A program made the translations under genes and the position numbers. Source: Candidatus Omnitrophota bacterium (GTDB lineage: Bacteria > Omnitrophota > Gorgyraeia > Aquiviventales > Aquiviventaceae). Taken from it: a stretch of 15,136 bases of DNA. Location of the stretch: NCBI GenBank assembly GCA_020057015.1, contig JAGVGS010000097.1:1-15136 (forward strand), given 5' to 3'. Below, piece by piece: positions 9,059 through 15,136 of the stretch (positions within the stretch are counted from its first letter, which is position 1; every line of letters begins with the position of its first letter). The notes below the pieces were generated by a model. The model was not told the origin of the DNA. It searched no databases and saw nothing but the letters and a program-made list of their open reading frames with translations.

Positions 9059-9798
9059 GAGCGCTCAAGGAGCTCATCAAGCGCGCCGCCGCGGCGCGTG
9101 GGTACGAACTCGTGCGTCTGGGCGAAAGCCTGGATCACCCCTTTGATGTCTTAAACCTCGCGGTGCGCGAGTTGCTCTCCCGCCATCCGGAGTGCGTCTT
9201 CGTGGAGATCGGCGGCGGCGAAGGGATCCAGAGTGACGGGCTCTACCCGCTGGTGTGCGAGCATCACCTCCAGGGGCTCGTGGTGGAGCCGCTGCCCGAG
9301 CAATTCACTCGGCTGCAGCAACACTATGCTGGCGAGCCGCAGGTGAAGCTTGAGAATTGTGCGATTGCCGAGACGGCAGGGACGCGGCCGATGTTCTATT
9401 TTGAGCGCGCCCCGGCGATTCCCGACTGGGCCTATGGCATGGCGAGCTTCAACAAGGCGCACTTGACCAAGTTCAGCCAGACCGCACCGCTGGCCCGCCA
9501 TATCCGGGAAGTGCAGGTGCCGACGCTTACCTTTGCTGGATTGCTGGCCAAGCATCAACTCGACCGCATCCATATCCTCAGCATTGATACCGAAGGCTAT
9601 GATTATGAGGTGCTGAAGATGGTGTGTGCCTCGCCCCTGCGGCCGGAGATCATCAACTACGAACATGAGCACTTGAGCGGCCCGGATCTGCTGGCCAGCA
9701 AGCAGCTGCTCGCGGCGCAGGGCTACCTGTTTATCCGCTACGGGCGGGATATCCTAGCGCTGCGCGAAGAGGAAACCAAAGGCAGATATCGTTCCTGA
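9055..9798 (+). CDS. FkbM family SAM-dependent methyltransferase
   Basis: This 247-residue protein is likely an O-methyltransferase of the FkbM type, whose members act on sugars, polyketides or peptides; the substrate is not predictable here. Motif I is VFVEIGGGEG (48-57), a Gly-rich SAM loop with a variant of the usual DxGANxG. VVEPLPEQF (76-84) supplies the acidic residue binding the ribose hydroxyls, and ILSIDTEGYDYEVLK (174-188) is the hallmark FkbM block. EIINYEHEH (198-206) follows. The start overlaps the DUF2892 stop by ATGA. The next gene has its Shine-Dalgarno (GAGGAGG 9797-9803) across this stop. It has no signal peptide, so it is cytosolic. Confidence 0.88.
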   Translation: MRALKELIKRAAAARGYELVRLGESLDHPFDVLNLAVRELLSRHPECVFVEIGGGEGIQSDGLYPLVCEHHLQGLVVEPLPEQFTRLQQHYAGEPQVKLENCAIAETAGTRPMFYFERAPAIPDWAYGMASFNKAHLTKFSQTAPLARHIREVQVPTLTFAGLLAKHQLDRIHILSIDTEGYDYEVLKMVCASPLRPEIINYEHEHLSGPDLLASKQLLAAQGYLFIRYGRDILALREEETKGRYRS

Positions 9799-9811
9799 GG
9801 AGGTCATGGTG

Positions 9812-10417
9812 ATGCGGGCAACACTCTTGCGGGTGGCGTGGTGGTCCATTCTGCTGGGCCTGGGGATGGAAATCATCCTGGTGGGTGTCGCGGCAGGCGC
9901 GGGGCAGTTGCTGGCGCTGAAGCCGATCCTGGCGGATCTGGTGCAAAAGGTTTCCTGGTCGGTGATGGTGTGCATGGGTTTGGCGGTTGGCACGGCTGCG
10001 GCCAAGGCGCGGCCCGCGGTGATGGGGCTAGCCGGGTTGATGGCAGCTCCGTTGGCGTTCCATGCGGCCCGCGCGCTACATAAAAGCGCGGTGCAGGCGC
10101 TGGCGATTGCCGGCCCCGCTGCCACGCCCCCCTCAGTGCTGACCCTGGCGGTGATCAAGGCCCTGGAATACGCCTGCTTAGGGGCTCTGATCGCCTGGCT
10201 GAGCAAGCGGGGGGCAAGCGTGAAAGCGTATGTGGCCGTGGGCCTGGTACTAGGTGCGCTGACAGGGGCTATCATTGTCGGGCTCGGCGCTGCGGCAGGA
10301 GCCAAGCCCCCGATGGCGGCCTTGCTCGTGCGCGTGGTCAATGAATTGCTGTTTCCCGTGGGCTGCTCGCTCGTGCTCTTTGCGGCCGAAACGATGGGGA
10401 GGTCAAGGAGCGCATGA
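9812..10417 (+). CDS. Multi-spanning membrane protein, unknown function
   Basis: I do not recognise the family. From ATG 9812 it has 201 residues with about six hydrophobic segments rich in Ala, Gly, Leu and Val. A conserved-looking block near residues 126-146 reads VLTLAVIKALEYACLGALI, and another near the C-terminus reads RVVNELLFPVGCSLVLF. ATG 9806 is also possible but lies only 2 nt from the Shine-Dalgarno GAGGAGG (9797-9803), whereas 9812 is 8 nt away, so I prefer 9812. Its stop overlaps the next start (ATGA 10414-10417). Coupling to a lipoprotein suggests an envelope function. Confidence 0.7.
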   Translation: MRATLLRVAWWSILLGLGMEIILVGVAAGAGQLLALKPILADLVQKVSWSVMVCMGLAVGTAAAKARPAVMGLAGLMAAPLAFHAARALHKSAVQALAIAGPAATPPSVLTLAVIKALEYACLGALIAWLSKRGASVKAYVAVGLVLGALTGAIIVGLGAAAGAKPPMAALLVRVVNELLFPVGCSLVLFAAETMGRSRSA

Positions 10418-10854
10418 CCCTGAGACTACTTTTGAGCGCGGCCTGCCTGCTGGCAGGGTGTGCCGCCAACACGCCGTTTGTGCAGCATCCCCCGGTGCAG
10501 TACGGCACGCAGGCGCAGACCACGGGCTTCCAGTTGGAATTAGCCAAGCGCGTGAGCTATTACCGGCCGGTGGGGCATCAGCTGCGGATCAATGGCGGGC
10601 CGCCCATTTGGCTGGAGCCGGTGGGCGAAGTGACGGTGTATCTTCATCCCGGGCGCTATGAGGTGCTGTGCGCGTCCTTTTCTTCCAAGCGCGCGGCAGA
10701 CGCCGCCGCCGCACCAGACGCGCGCGAGACCGTGCAGTTTGGCTACAAGAGCCGCTACGATTTGCTCGTGAGGGAAGGGGAGATCAAGCGCTTGCGGTAT
10801 CTGCCGCCGCTCGTAAGTGAGCGCAGCGGGGAAATACACGATATCGAAAAATAA
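10414..10854 (+). CDS. Putative lipoprotein, unknown function
   Basis: The 146-residue protein begins with MTLRLLLSAACLLAGC, a type II (lipoprotein) signal with lipobox LLAGC and lipidation site C16. Residue 17 is Ala rather than Asp, so outer-membrane sorting is expected by the E. coli rule, if it applies. The mature part contains GEVTVYLHPGRYEVLC and YDLLVREGEIKRLRYLPPL, a mostly beta pattern without a family I can name. The ATGA overlap with the membrane gene suggests a joint envelope role. It ends 18 bp before mtnA, the largest gap after the GYD gene within this operon. Confidence 0.75.
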   Translation: MTLRLLLSAACLLAGCAANTPFVQHPPVQYGTQAQTTGFQLELAKRVSYYRPVGHQLRINGGPPIWLEPVGEVTVYLHPGRYEVLCASFSSKRAADAAAAPDARETVQFGYKSRYDLLVREGEIKRLRYLPPLVSERSGEIHDIEK

Positions 10855-10872
10855 TGGTAGAGTGAAGGTGCT

Positions 10873-11964
10873 ATGAAGGTGCAGGGCAAGCACTATCGTA
10901 CGATTTGGCTGGAGGGCGCCGCGGTGCGGCTTATTGAGCAGCGCCTCTTACCTCACCGTTTCGAGATCCTCAGCTGCGGCGATTATCAGGCCACGGCCGC
11001 GGCCATCAAGGACATGGCGGTCCGCGGGGCAGGGGCAATCGGGGCGGCTGCTGGCTATGCGATGGCGCAGGCTGCTCTCGCGGCCCCAGCCAGCGGCTTT
11101 CGAGCAGCGCTTGAGCAGGCCCGTGAAACCATCCGCTCCACCCGGCCCACGGCACACGATTTGTTCGCGGCGCTCGAGCAGGTTTTCCAAGCGGCCCTTA
11201 CGGCTTCCACCGCTGACGCGGCGCGCGTGGCTGCGGTGCAGGCGGCCGAGGCGTTTGCCGAAGGCAACGCCTGCGCCGGGGAGGCCATCGGCAGGGCGGG
11301 AGCCGCCCTCTTGCGCCCGGGCATGCGGGTGCTGACGCATTGTAATGCCGGCTGGCTCGCCTTTGTCGACTGGGGCAGCGCGTTGGCCCCGATCTATTGC
11401 GCTCATGCGGCTGGCCTGCCCCTGCACGTGTACGCCACAGAGACCCGGCCCCGCTCGCAAGGGGCTAAGCTGACCGCCTGGGAGCTGGCCCAGGCCGGGG
11501 TGGCGCATCGCTTGATCGCGGACACCGCCGCCGGCTCGCTGTTTCAGCGCTCGATGGTCGATTGCGTGATCGTCGGCGCCGACCGGATCGCGGCCAACGG
11601 CGATACGGCCAACAAAATCGGCACCTATACGTTGGCGGTACTGGCGCAGCGCCACGCGGTGCCTTTGTATGTGGCCGCACCCCGCTCGACCTTCGATTCG
11701 GCGACACCGACAGGGGCGGCGATTCCCATCGAGCAGCGCCACGAAGACGAGGTGCTGTACGTGACCGGATTGGGCGATGACGGCGCGTTGCGCCGCGTGC
11801 GCGTGACGGCACCGGGCACCTCCGCCGATAATCCGGCGTTTGACGTCACTCCGGCGGCCCTGATTACCTGCTTCATCACCGAGGAGGGCTTGATCGAGCC
11901 GAATCGCCAAGCGCTCGCCGCGTGGCTCCAGCGGCGGCCTGCCATGGCCGCGCCGGCGCGATGA
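10873..11964 (+). CDS. mtnA: S-methyl-5-thioribose-1-phosphate isomerase (MtnA-like)
   Basis: This 363-residue member of the eIF2B-alpha/MtnA isomerase family converts 5-methylthioribose-1-phosphate (or the 5-deoxyribose analogue) to the ribulose-1-phosphate form in the cytosol. MAVRGAGAIGAAAGYA (48-63) is the phosphate-binding region, close to the usual M-VRGAPAIG but with Gly in place of Pro. Catalytic C157 lies in LTHCNAG (154-160), D237 in VGADRIAANGDTANKIGTY (234-252), and NPAFDVTPAALIT near the end is the conserved C-terminal block. Length is normal. Shine-Dalgarno AAGG is near 10864. The ATGA overlap with the class II aldolase makes a methylthioribose or deoxyribose salvage/disposal pair likely. 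Ribose-1,5-bisphosphate isomerase is a less likely reading. Confidence 0.9.
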   Translation: MKVQGKHYRTIWLEGAAVRLIEQRLLPHRFEILSCGDYQATAAAIKDMAVRGAGAIGAAAGYAMAQAALAAPASGFRAALEQARETIRSTRPTAHDLFAALEQVFQAALTASTADAARVAAVQAAEAFAEGNACAGEAIGRAGAALLRPGMRVLTHCNAGWLAFVDWGSALAPIYCAHAAGLPLHVYATETRPRSQGAKLTAWELAQAGVAHRLIADTAAGSLFQRSMVDCVIVGADRIAANGDTANKIGTYTLAVLAQRHAVPLYVAAPRSTFDSATPTGAAIPIEQRHEDEVLYVTGLGDDGALRRVRVTAPGTSADNPAFDVTPAALITCFITEEGLIEPNRQALAAWLQRRPAMAAPAR

Positions 11965-12542
11965 GCGAGGCCGCGTTGTTTGAGGTGCAGGTGCTGGGGC
12001 ACGAGGTGCCGCACGATGCCGGCCTGCCGAAATTGGTGGCCGAAGCGCAGCGTTTTTCGGCGCGCGGATTTACCCCCTCGTACGGGCCCGGCGATCACGG
12101 CAATATGAGCTGCCGCACTCCCCGGGGGCTCTTGATTACGGCGCGCGAGACCAGCAAGGCCCAGTTGCGGCCGGAGGACTTTGTCGAGGTGGTGGGCTGC
12201 GATGAGCGTGGCTTGAAGCCCCTCGTGCGCTGCTATGGCACGCGGCTGCCCTCTACCGACACGTGGCTGCACTGGCGCGTGTACGCCACCCGACCGGATG
12301 CGTCGGCTATCCTGCACGGTCATGATCTGGTGGCCCTGCGGCAGGCGCGGCCGCTGCGGCTGCCGATGACGAGCATCTCAGCGGCCCAGCCCTCTGCGGC
12401 GTTGGTGGAGGAAGTGACCCAATTGATGGCCGAGCATGCCTATGTGCTGCTGCGCGATCATGGGTTTGTGGCGCTGGGGCCTTCCATTGAAGAAGCAGCG
12501 GCGCTGGTCGACCGGCACGCGCATATGGCGCGCGGCCTCTAG
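11961..12542 (+). CDS. Class II aldolase/adducin-type protein
   Basis: The 193-residue cytosolic protein is of the L-fuculose-phosphate aldolase/MtnB fold. Zn ligands by alignment to E. coli FucA: H119 and H121 in ILHGHD and H167 in LLRDHG. The segment LPSTDTWLH replaces the catalytic Glu73 of FucA with D100. GPGDHGNMSCR (42-52) corresponds to the GTAGN-S-R phosphate-binding loop. The start overlaps the mtnA stop (ATGA 11961-11964). Together they may cleave methylthioribulose-1-phosphate or deoxyribulose-1-phosphate to dihydroxyacetone phosphate and an aldehyde (the DHAP shunt), or dehydrate it as MtnB. An Asp at the catalytic acid favours an altered reaction. Which one cannot be read from the sequence. 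Confidence 0.8.
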   Translation: MSEAALFEVQVLGHEVPHDAGLPKLVAEAQRFSARGFTPSYGPGDHGNMSCRTPRGLLITARETSKAQLRPEDFVEVVGCDERGLKPLVRCYGTRLPSTDTWLHWRVYATRPDASAILHGHDLVALRQARPLRLPMTSISAAQPSAALVEEVTQLMAEHAYVLLRDHGFVALGPSIEEAAALVDRHAHMARGL

Positions 12543-12550
12543 GCGCGCGC

Positions 12551-12757
12551 ATGGCTTTCGAAGAGCGGCGCCGACGGGCGCGGTTTTCGGTGACCGGGCC
12601 CAAGATTTCGGCCATGCTGCGCTTTCCCAATGGCAAGACGCACCAGGCGGAAGGGGCCATCAAGCACGCGACCGACAAGCCGCCCTATGAGTACGGGGTG
12701 GCGTTTACCGAGGAGACCATGGAGCGCATCATCAAGGAATCGTTCGGGGCGGCATGA
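12551..12757 (+). CDS. Small PilZ-like protein (tentative)
   Basis: The protein has 68 residues. An N-terminal Arg-rich patch EERRRRARF (4-12) followed by a short beta-like stretch and YGVAFTEETMERIIKE (48-63) recalls a trimmed PilZ domain, whose RxxxR motif binds cyclic di-GMP and whose end is often a GVxF strand. The DxSxxG motif is missing, so c-di-GMP binding is doubtful. It may instead be an unrelated small protein. Its stop overlaps the response-regulator start (ATGA 12754-12757), which makes it a real gene and suggests a signalling role. No clear Shine-Dalgarno; it starts 8 bp after the aldolase stop. Confidence 0.55.
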   Translation: MAFEERRRRARFSVTGPKISAMLRFPNGKTHQAEGAIKHATDKPPYEYGVAFTEETMERIIKESFGAA

Positions 12758-13137
12758 CGCGCAAGGTGCTGCTGGTGGATGATGAGCCCGCCATTCTGCG
12801 GGTGATCGGCAAACGCCTCGAAGTGTCGGGCTATCAGGTCGTGACGGCGCAAAGCGGCCCCGAGGCGCTCAAGAAGGTGCAGACCGACCGGCCCGATGCG
12901 ATCGTGCTCGACTTGATGCTCCCGGGCCTGAACGGGGCTGAGGTGTGCGCGATGCTGAAGCAGGATCCGCAGTACCGGGAGATTCCCGTGGTGATCTTCA
13001 CCGGCAAGGGCCGGGAGCTGGATGAGCGCCTCTGTCGGGAAATGGGAGCCGATGCGTACGTAAACAAGGGCCCGGCCGGCCCGCTGGTCGAGCAGCTCGA
13101 TGCGCTGCTCAGCCGTCTGGCGCCGCCGACGCCATGA
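12754..13137 (+). CDS. Single-domain response regulator
   Basis: This 127-residue receiver has no output domain (CheY-like). Acidic pocket D9/D10 (LLVDDEP), phosphoacceptor D53 in VLDLMLPG, switch T83 in VVIFTGKG and conserved K105 in AYVNKGP are all present. Such proteins pass phosphoryl groups or bind partners directly; no kinase lies in the window. The start overlaps the PilZ-like gene and its stop overlaps the next receiver (ATGA 13134-13137), so the three are made together. The C-terminal tail is short and Pro-rich. Confidence 0.93.
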   Translation: MTRKVLLVDDEPAILRVIGKRLEVSGYQVVTAQSGPEALKKVQTDRPDAIVLDLMLPGLNGAEVCAMLKQDPQYREIPVVIFTGKGRELDERLCREMGADAYVNKGPAGPLVEQLDALLSRLAPPTP

Positions 13138-13529
13138 CCGAGAAGCGCTATCGCGTGCTCTTGGTGGATGATGAGCCGGTCATCCGGAAGATGTTCGGCC
13201 GCCTGTTGGAGATGGCGGAGATGGACGTGCTGACCGCCGCCGACGGGGAAGAGGGGCAGGCCCGGGCGCTGGCCGAGCTGCCCGATGCGATCATCCTTGA
13301 CCTCATGTTGCCGAAGAAGAACGGCTACGACGTGTGTGTTGCCCTGAAGCAGGATGCGCGGACGCAGCACATTCCCATCATTATTTTCTCTGCGAAAGAG
13401 GAGCCGGGAGACGATGAGCGCTGCTTGAAATTGGGGGCCAGCGCGTACGTGTCGAAGACGCAATCGCCGCAAAAATTGATCGACGAAGTCAAGGCGTGGG
13501 CCAGCGGGCAACAAGGGAGGACGGCATGA
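13134..13529 (+). CDS. Single-domain response regulator
   Basis: The 131-residue protein consists of a receiver domain only. Acidic residues D12/D13 (LLVDDEP), phosphoacceptor D56 in IILDLMLPKKNG, switch S86 in IIIFSAKEE and K108 in AYVSKTQ fit a functional receiver. It is clearly paralogous to the receiver just upstream, though the switch residue is Ser instead of Thr and the tails differ, so they probably take signals from different partners. It is coupled at both ends by ATGA overlaps. Confidence 0.93.
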   Translation: MTEKRYRVLLVDDEPVIRKMFGRLLEMAEMDVLTAADGEEGQARALAELPDAIILDLMLPKKNGYDVCVALKQDARTQHIPIIIFSAKEEPGDDERCLKLGASAYVSKTQSPQKLIDEVKAWASGQQGRTA

Positions 13530-13795
13530 TGGTAGGCGGCTCGGCAGGATTGTTGGTGGCAGCGGTGGCAGGGTACTGGGTGCTCGAGCGAGCTGACCGG
13601 CATAAGGGCCAGCTCAAGACGCTCGGGCAAGTGCTGGGTGCGGTGATCATTGCGGTGAGCCTCATCGGGGTGGCCTGCCAGGTATGGTGTGCTGCCAAGT
13701 GCGGCCCCGGCGGTCACGGGTTCATGAAAGGGCACGGCATGATGAAAGGGATGTGCCCGCTGGGCGCGCCAGCAAATTCGATGAGCAAGCCTTGA
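13526..13795 (+). CDS. Small membrane protein with Cys/His/Met-rich tail
   Basis: The protein has 89 residues from ATG 13526; an ATG at 13529 is out of frame. Shine-Dalgarno GGGAGG (13515-13520) and the ATGA overlap with the receiver fix the region. Two membrane helices are predicted near 4-21 and 33-54. The tail contains C51, C55, C59, H64, M67, H70, M72, M73, M76 and C77, a density of soft-metal ligands suggestive of copper or another thiophilic metal, but this is inference. I do not recognise the family. It is the last gene before the terminator at 13836-13861. Membrane position plus receivers upstream would fit a sensor or anchoring role. Confidence 0.7.
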   Translation: MMVGGSAGLLVAAVAGYWVLERADRHKGQLKTLGQVLGAVIIAVSLIGVACQVWCAAKCGPGGHGFMKGHGMMKGMCPLGAPANSMSKP

Positions 13796-13835
13796 CGCGC
13801 TGAGGCGGCATCAGGCATAGTTGTTGAGGATGAAG

Positions 13836-13861
13836 CGCCCCGGCTTCGGCCGGGGCGTTTT
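13836..13861 (+). terminator. Strong intrinsic terminator
   Basis: CGCCCCGGC (13836-13844) and GCCGGGGCG (13849-13857) form a perfect 9-bp stem closed by the very stable loop TTCG, followed by TTTT. It ends the operon of closely packed genes that starts with the GYD gene. Confidence 0.9.
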
Positions 13862-13889
13862 ATGTTGAGTCCTCAGGACAGGAGGCACG

Positions 13890-14270
13890 ATGGAAGCTAC
13901 AGCCACGCATCCTCGCATTCTGGTGGTGGATGATGAAGAGAAGATCGTCAGTCTCTTGAAGCGCCAGATGGAGAACGCCGGCTTCGAGGTGCAGACCGCC
14001 ACGCGGGGTGCTGATGCCCTGGATGCGGTCCACCAGCAAAAGCCCGACATCATGGTGCTCGATCTGCGCATGCCGGATATGAGCGGCAACCAGGTCTGTT
14101 GGATCATTCGCCAGGTGTACGATGCCAAGCGGCTGCCCATTGTGATTCTCACCGCCGCGGAGCTGGGCGCCGAGGAGCTGCGGCAGCAAGCCCACGGGGC
14201 CAACGCGTATCTCAACAAGCCCTGCGAGTTCTCCGAAGTGCTGCAGACCGTGCGCAGCCTGCTCGCGTAA
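13890..14270 (+). CDS. Single-domain response regulator
   Basis: This 126-residue receiver protein carries D14/D15 (LVVDDEE), phosphoacceptor D58 in VLDLRMPD, switch T88 in IVILTAA and K110 followed by Pro (LNKPC), all standard. The N-terminal MEATATHPR is a short flexible leader. A strong Shine-Dalgarno (AGGAGG, 13880-13885) is 4 nt before ATG. It lies after the terminator, so it is a separate transcription unit; no convincing promoter could be named in the short gap. It is less similar to the two receivers of the upstream operon than they are to each other. Confidence 0.93.
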   Translation: MEATATHPRILVVDDEEKIVSLLKRQMENAGFEVQTATRGADALDAVHQQKPDIMVLDLRMPDMSGNQVCWIIRQVYDAKRLPIVILTAAELGAEELRQQAHGANAYLNKPCEFSEVLQTVRSLLA

Positions 14271-14309
14271 GTCGTCACTGGTCTCGCCAGGATTCCTCCG
14301 CACTTCTCG

Positions 14310-14318
14310 TGCTACAAT
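14310..14318 (+). promoter_or_regulatory. Extended -10 promoter for a leaderless gene
   Basis: TGCTACAAT is an extended -10 (TG-N-TACAAT). No good -35 is seen 17 bp upstream, as allowed for extended -10 promoters. The ATG of the next gene begins 7 nt after the hexamer, where the transcript would start. Confidence 0.5.
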
Positions 14319-14324
14319 CTCTGT

Positions 14325-15136
14325 ATGTTGGTGTGGATGACCCTGCTTGCCGCCACGGTGGCGGCCCTCTGGGCTGCCACTCTGCTGGGCTTTCTGGCTC
14401 GGTGGTCCTGGTGGGGCGAGCTGGCGTGCCACTTTCGCGCGCAATACGTGCTGCTGCTGCTCTTGGCGGCTCTAGCGGCGCTCGCGTCGGGCGCGGGCGT
14501 CCTTGCCGGTCTGGCAGCCGGCGGGGGCCTGCTGAATCTCGCCTTCATCGTGCCCTTGTATGGGGGCTGGCCTCGCCGCGGGAGGACCCCGGTGTTGCGC
14601 ACACTCGTGGCCAACGTCTGGCTGAAAAACCAGCGCTACGAGCGGGTGCAGCAGCTGGTGGAGCGCTACCTCCCCGATGTGTTCGTGCTGCTCGAAACAG
14701 ACAGCCGCTGGATTGTGGGCCTCCAGGCGCTGGCCGGCCGCTATCCCTATGCCAAAGCAGTGGCGTACCAGCCCGGTTTTGGCATGATGCTGTGCAGCCG
14801 CTTACCCTTCGTGGACACGCGCGTGGTGCGCTTTGGCGGGCATGGCTTGCCCTCCATTATGGCTACGATCCAATGGGGCGAAGCACAGGTCATCGTGATC
14901 GGCACGCACCCGCTGGCCCCCATCCGGCGCTCCACCCACCGGCGGCGGGATGAGCAATGCTTGGCCTTGGCCCGCTTCGTGAAAGAGCAAACGCTGCCGG
15001 TCATCCTCGTGGGCGACTTCAATGCCACTTCCTGGTCTCCTATCTTCGGCCGCCTGATGGCCGCGGCCGGCTTGATGGATTCGCGGCGCGGCTTTGGGCC
15101 GCAGCCCACCTGGCCGGCCCAGTGGCCTCTGCTGCG
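14325..15136 (+). CDS. Membrane-anchored endonuclease/exonuclease/phosphatase family protein (partial)
   Basis: An open frame continues past the window end; 270 residues are visible. N-terminal hydrophobic helices (about 5-24 and 41-78) are followed by a basic linker WPRRGR and an EEP (exonuclease III-like) domain. Metal and catalytic landmarks are N97 (VANVWLKN), E124 (VLLETD), H195 (IGTHPLAP) and D231/N233 (VGDFNATSW). The PTWP near the end fits the late EEP motif, so the C-terminal histidine should lie just beyond. Such YafD-like proteins have nuclease or phosphodiesterase activity, with the catalytic part probably outside the membrane plane; the substrate is unknown. There is no Shine-Dalgarno before the ATG. 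The frame is open from the start with normal GC-rich codons. Confidence 0.85.
   Translation, partial: MLVWMTLLAATVAALWAATLLGFLARWSWWGELACHFRAQYVLLLLLAALAALASGAGVLAGLAAGGGLLNLAFIVPLYGGWPRRGRTPVLRTLVANVWLKNQRYERVQQLVERYLPDVFVLLETDSRWIVGLQALAGRYPYAKAVAYQPGFGMMLCSRLPFVDTRVVRFGGHGLPSIMATIQWGEAQVIVIGTHPLAPIRRSTHRRRDEQCLALARFVKEQTLPVILVGDFNATSWSPIFGRLMAAAGLMDSRRGFGPQPTWPAQWPLL

Noticed and set aside
10948..11910. 320-codon open frame on the minus strand opposite mtnA
   Set aside because: It is a GC-rich shadow of mtnA, with no ribosome site and Arg/Gly-rich unlikely protein.
14099..14953. 284-codon open frame on the plus strand
   Set aside because: It overlaps the third receiver and the EEP gene in another frame, and its product is Arg/Ala/Gly-rich without motifs; the EEP frame has catalytic motifs.

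Overview
The window carries a complete ribosomal RNA operon (about 0.95-7.23 kb) inside a protein-coding region rich in G+C. The 16S gene has the signature GGCTGCAGTCGAGAATC just after the 'ACTCCTACGGGAGGCTGCAG' block. As I know the groups, this is typical of the Planctomycetes-Verrucomicrobia-Chlamydiae (PVC) superphylum and relatives such as Omnitrophota. Single stand-alone receiver proteins, good Shine-Dalgarno sites and ATGA-coupled genes fit a free-living Gram-negative-type bacterium; a lipoprotein signal is present. I would call it PVC, possibly Omnitrophota, with moderate to low confidence and from sequence reading only.

Layout. 1-931: the 3' end of phosphoenolpyruvate carboxylase (ppc) followed by phosphoglycerate mutase (gpmA). 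951-7231: rrn operon in the order promoter, terminator-like leader hairpin, boxA, 16S, an internal promoter plus a second terminator-like hairpin, tRNA-Ile(GAT), boxA, tRNA-Ala(TGC), boxA, 23S, 5S. Long complementary arms flank 16S (28 bp) and 23S (27 bp) and are the expected RNase III processing stems. The 23S gene is interrupted at E. coli position about 1931 by a group I intron of about 686 bp that encodes a single-motif LAGLIDADG homing endonuclease. P1, P10, P3, P4, P7, P8 and three GNRA-capped P9 hairpins can all be paired by eye. 7237-7475: a palindromic, repeat-like element. 7486-8497: a conspicuously more AT-rich pair, a PIN-domain protein and a small membrane protein, probably acquired. 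8562-13795: a tightly packed, mostly ATGA-overlapping operon (GYD protein, DUF2892, FkbM methyltransferase, membrane protein, lipoprotein, MtnA, class II aldolase, small PilZ-like protein, two single-domain response regulators, a Cys/His/Met-rich small membrane protein), closed by a strong terminator at 13836-13861. Then a third single-domain response regulator (13890-14270) and the start of a membrane-anchored endonuclease/exonuclease/phosphatase protein that runs off the end and may be leaderless.

How parts fit. MtnA and the aldolase together suggest disposal of 5-methylthioribose or 5-deoxyribose phosphates to dihydroxyacetone phosphate and an aldehyde. The receivers and the PilZ-like protein suggest a signalling output, but no kinase is present. 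The most notable items are the 23S group I intron, whose HEG reading frame runs through the ribozyme core and whose splice junctions do not satisfy both canonical rules in any register, and two near-consensus promoters inside the rrn operon that are each followed about 100 nt later by a terminator-like hairpin.
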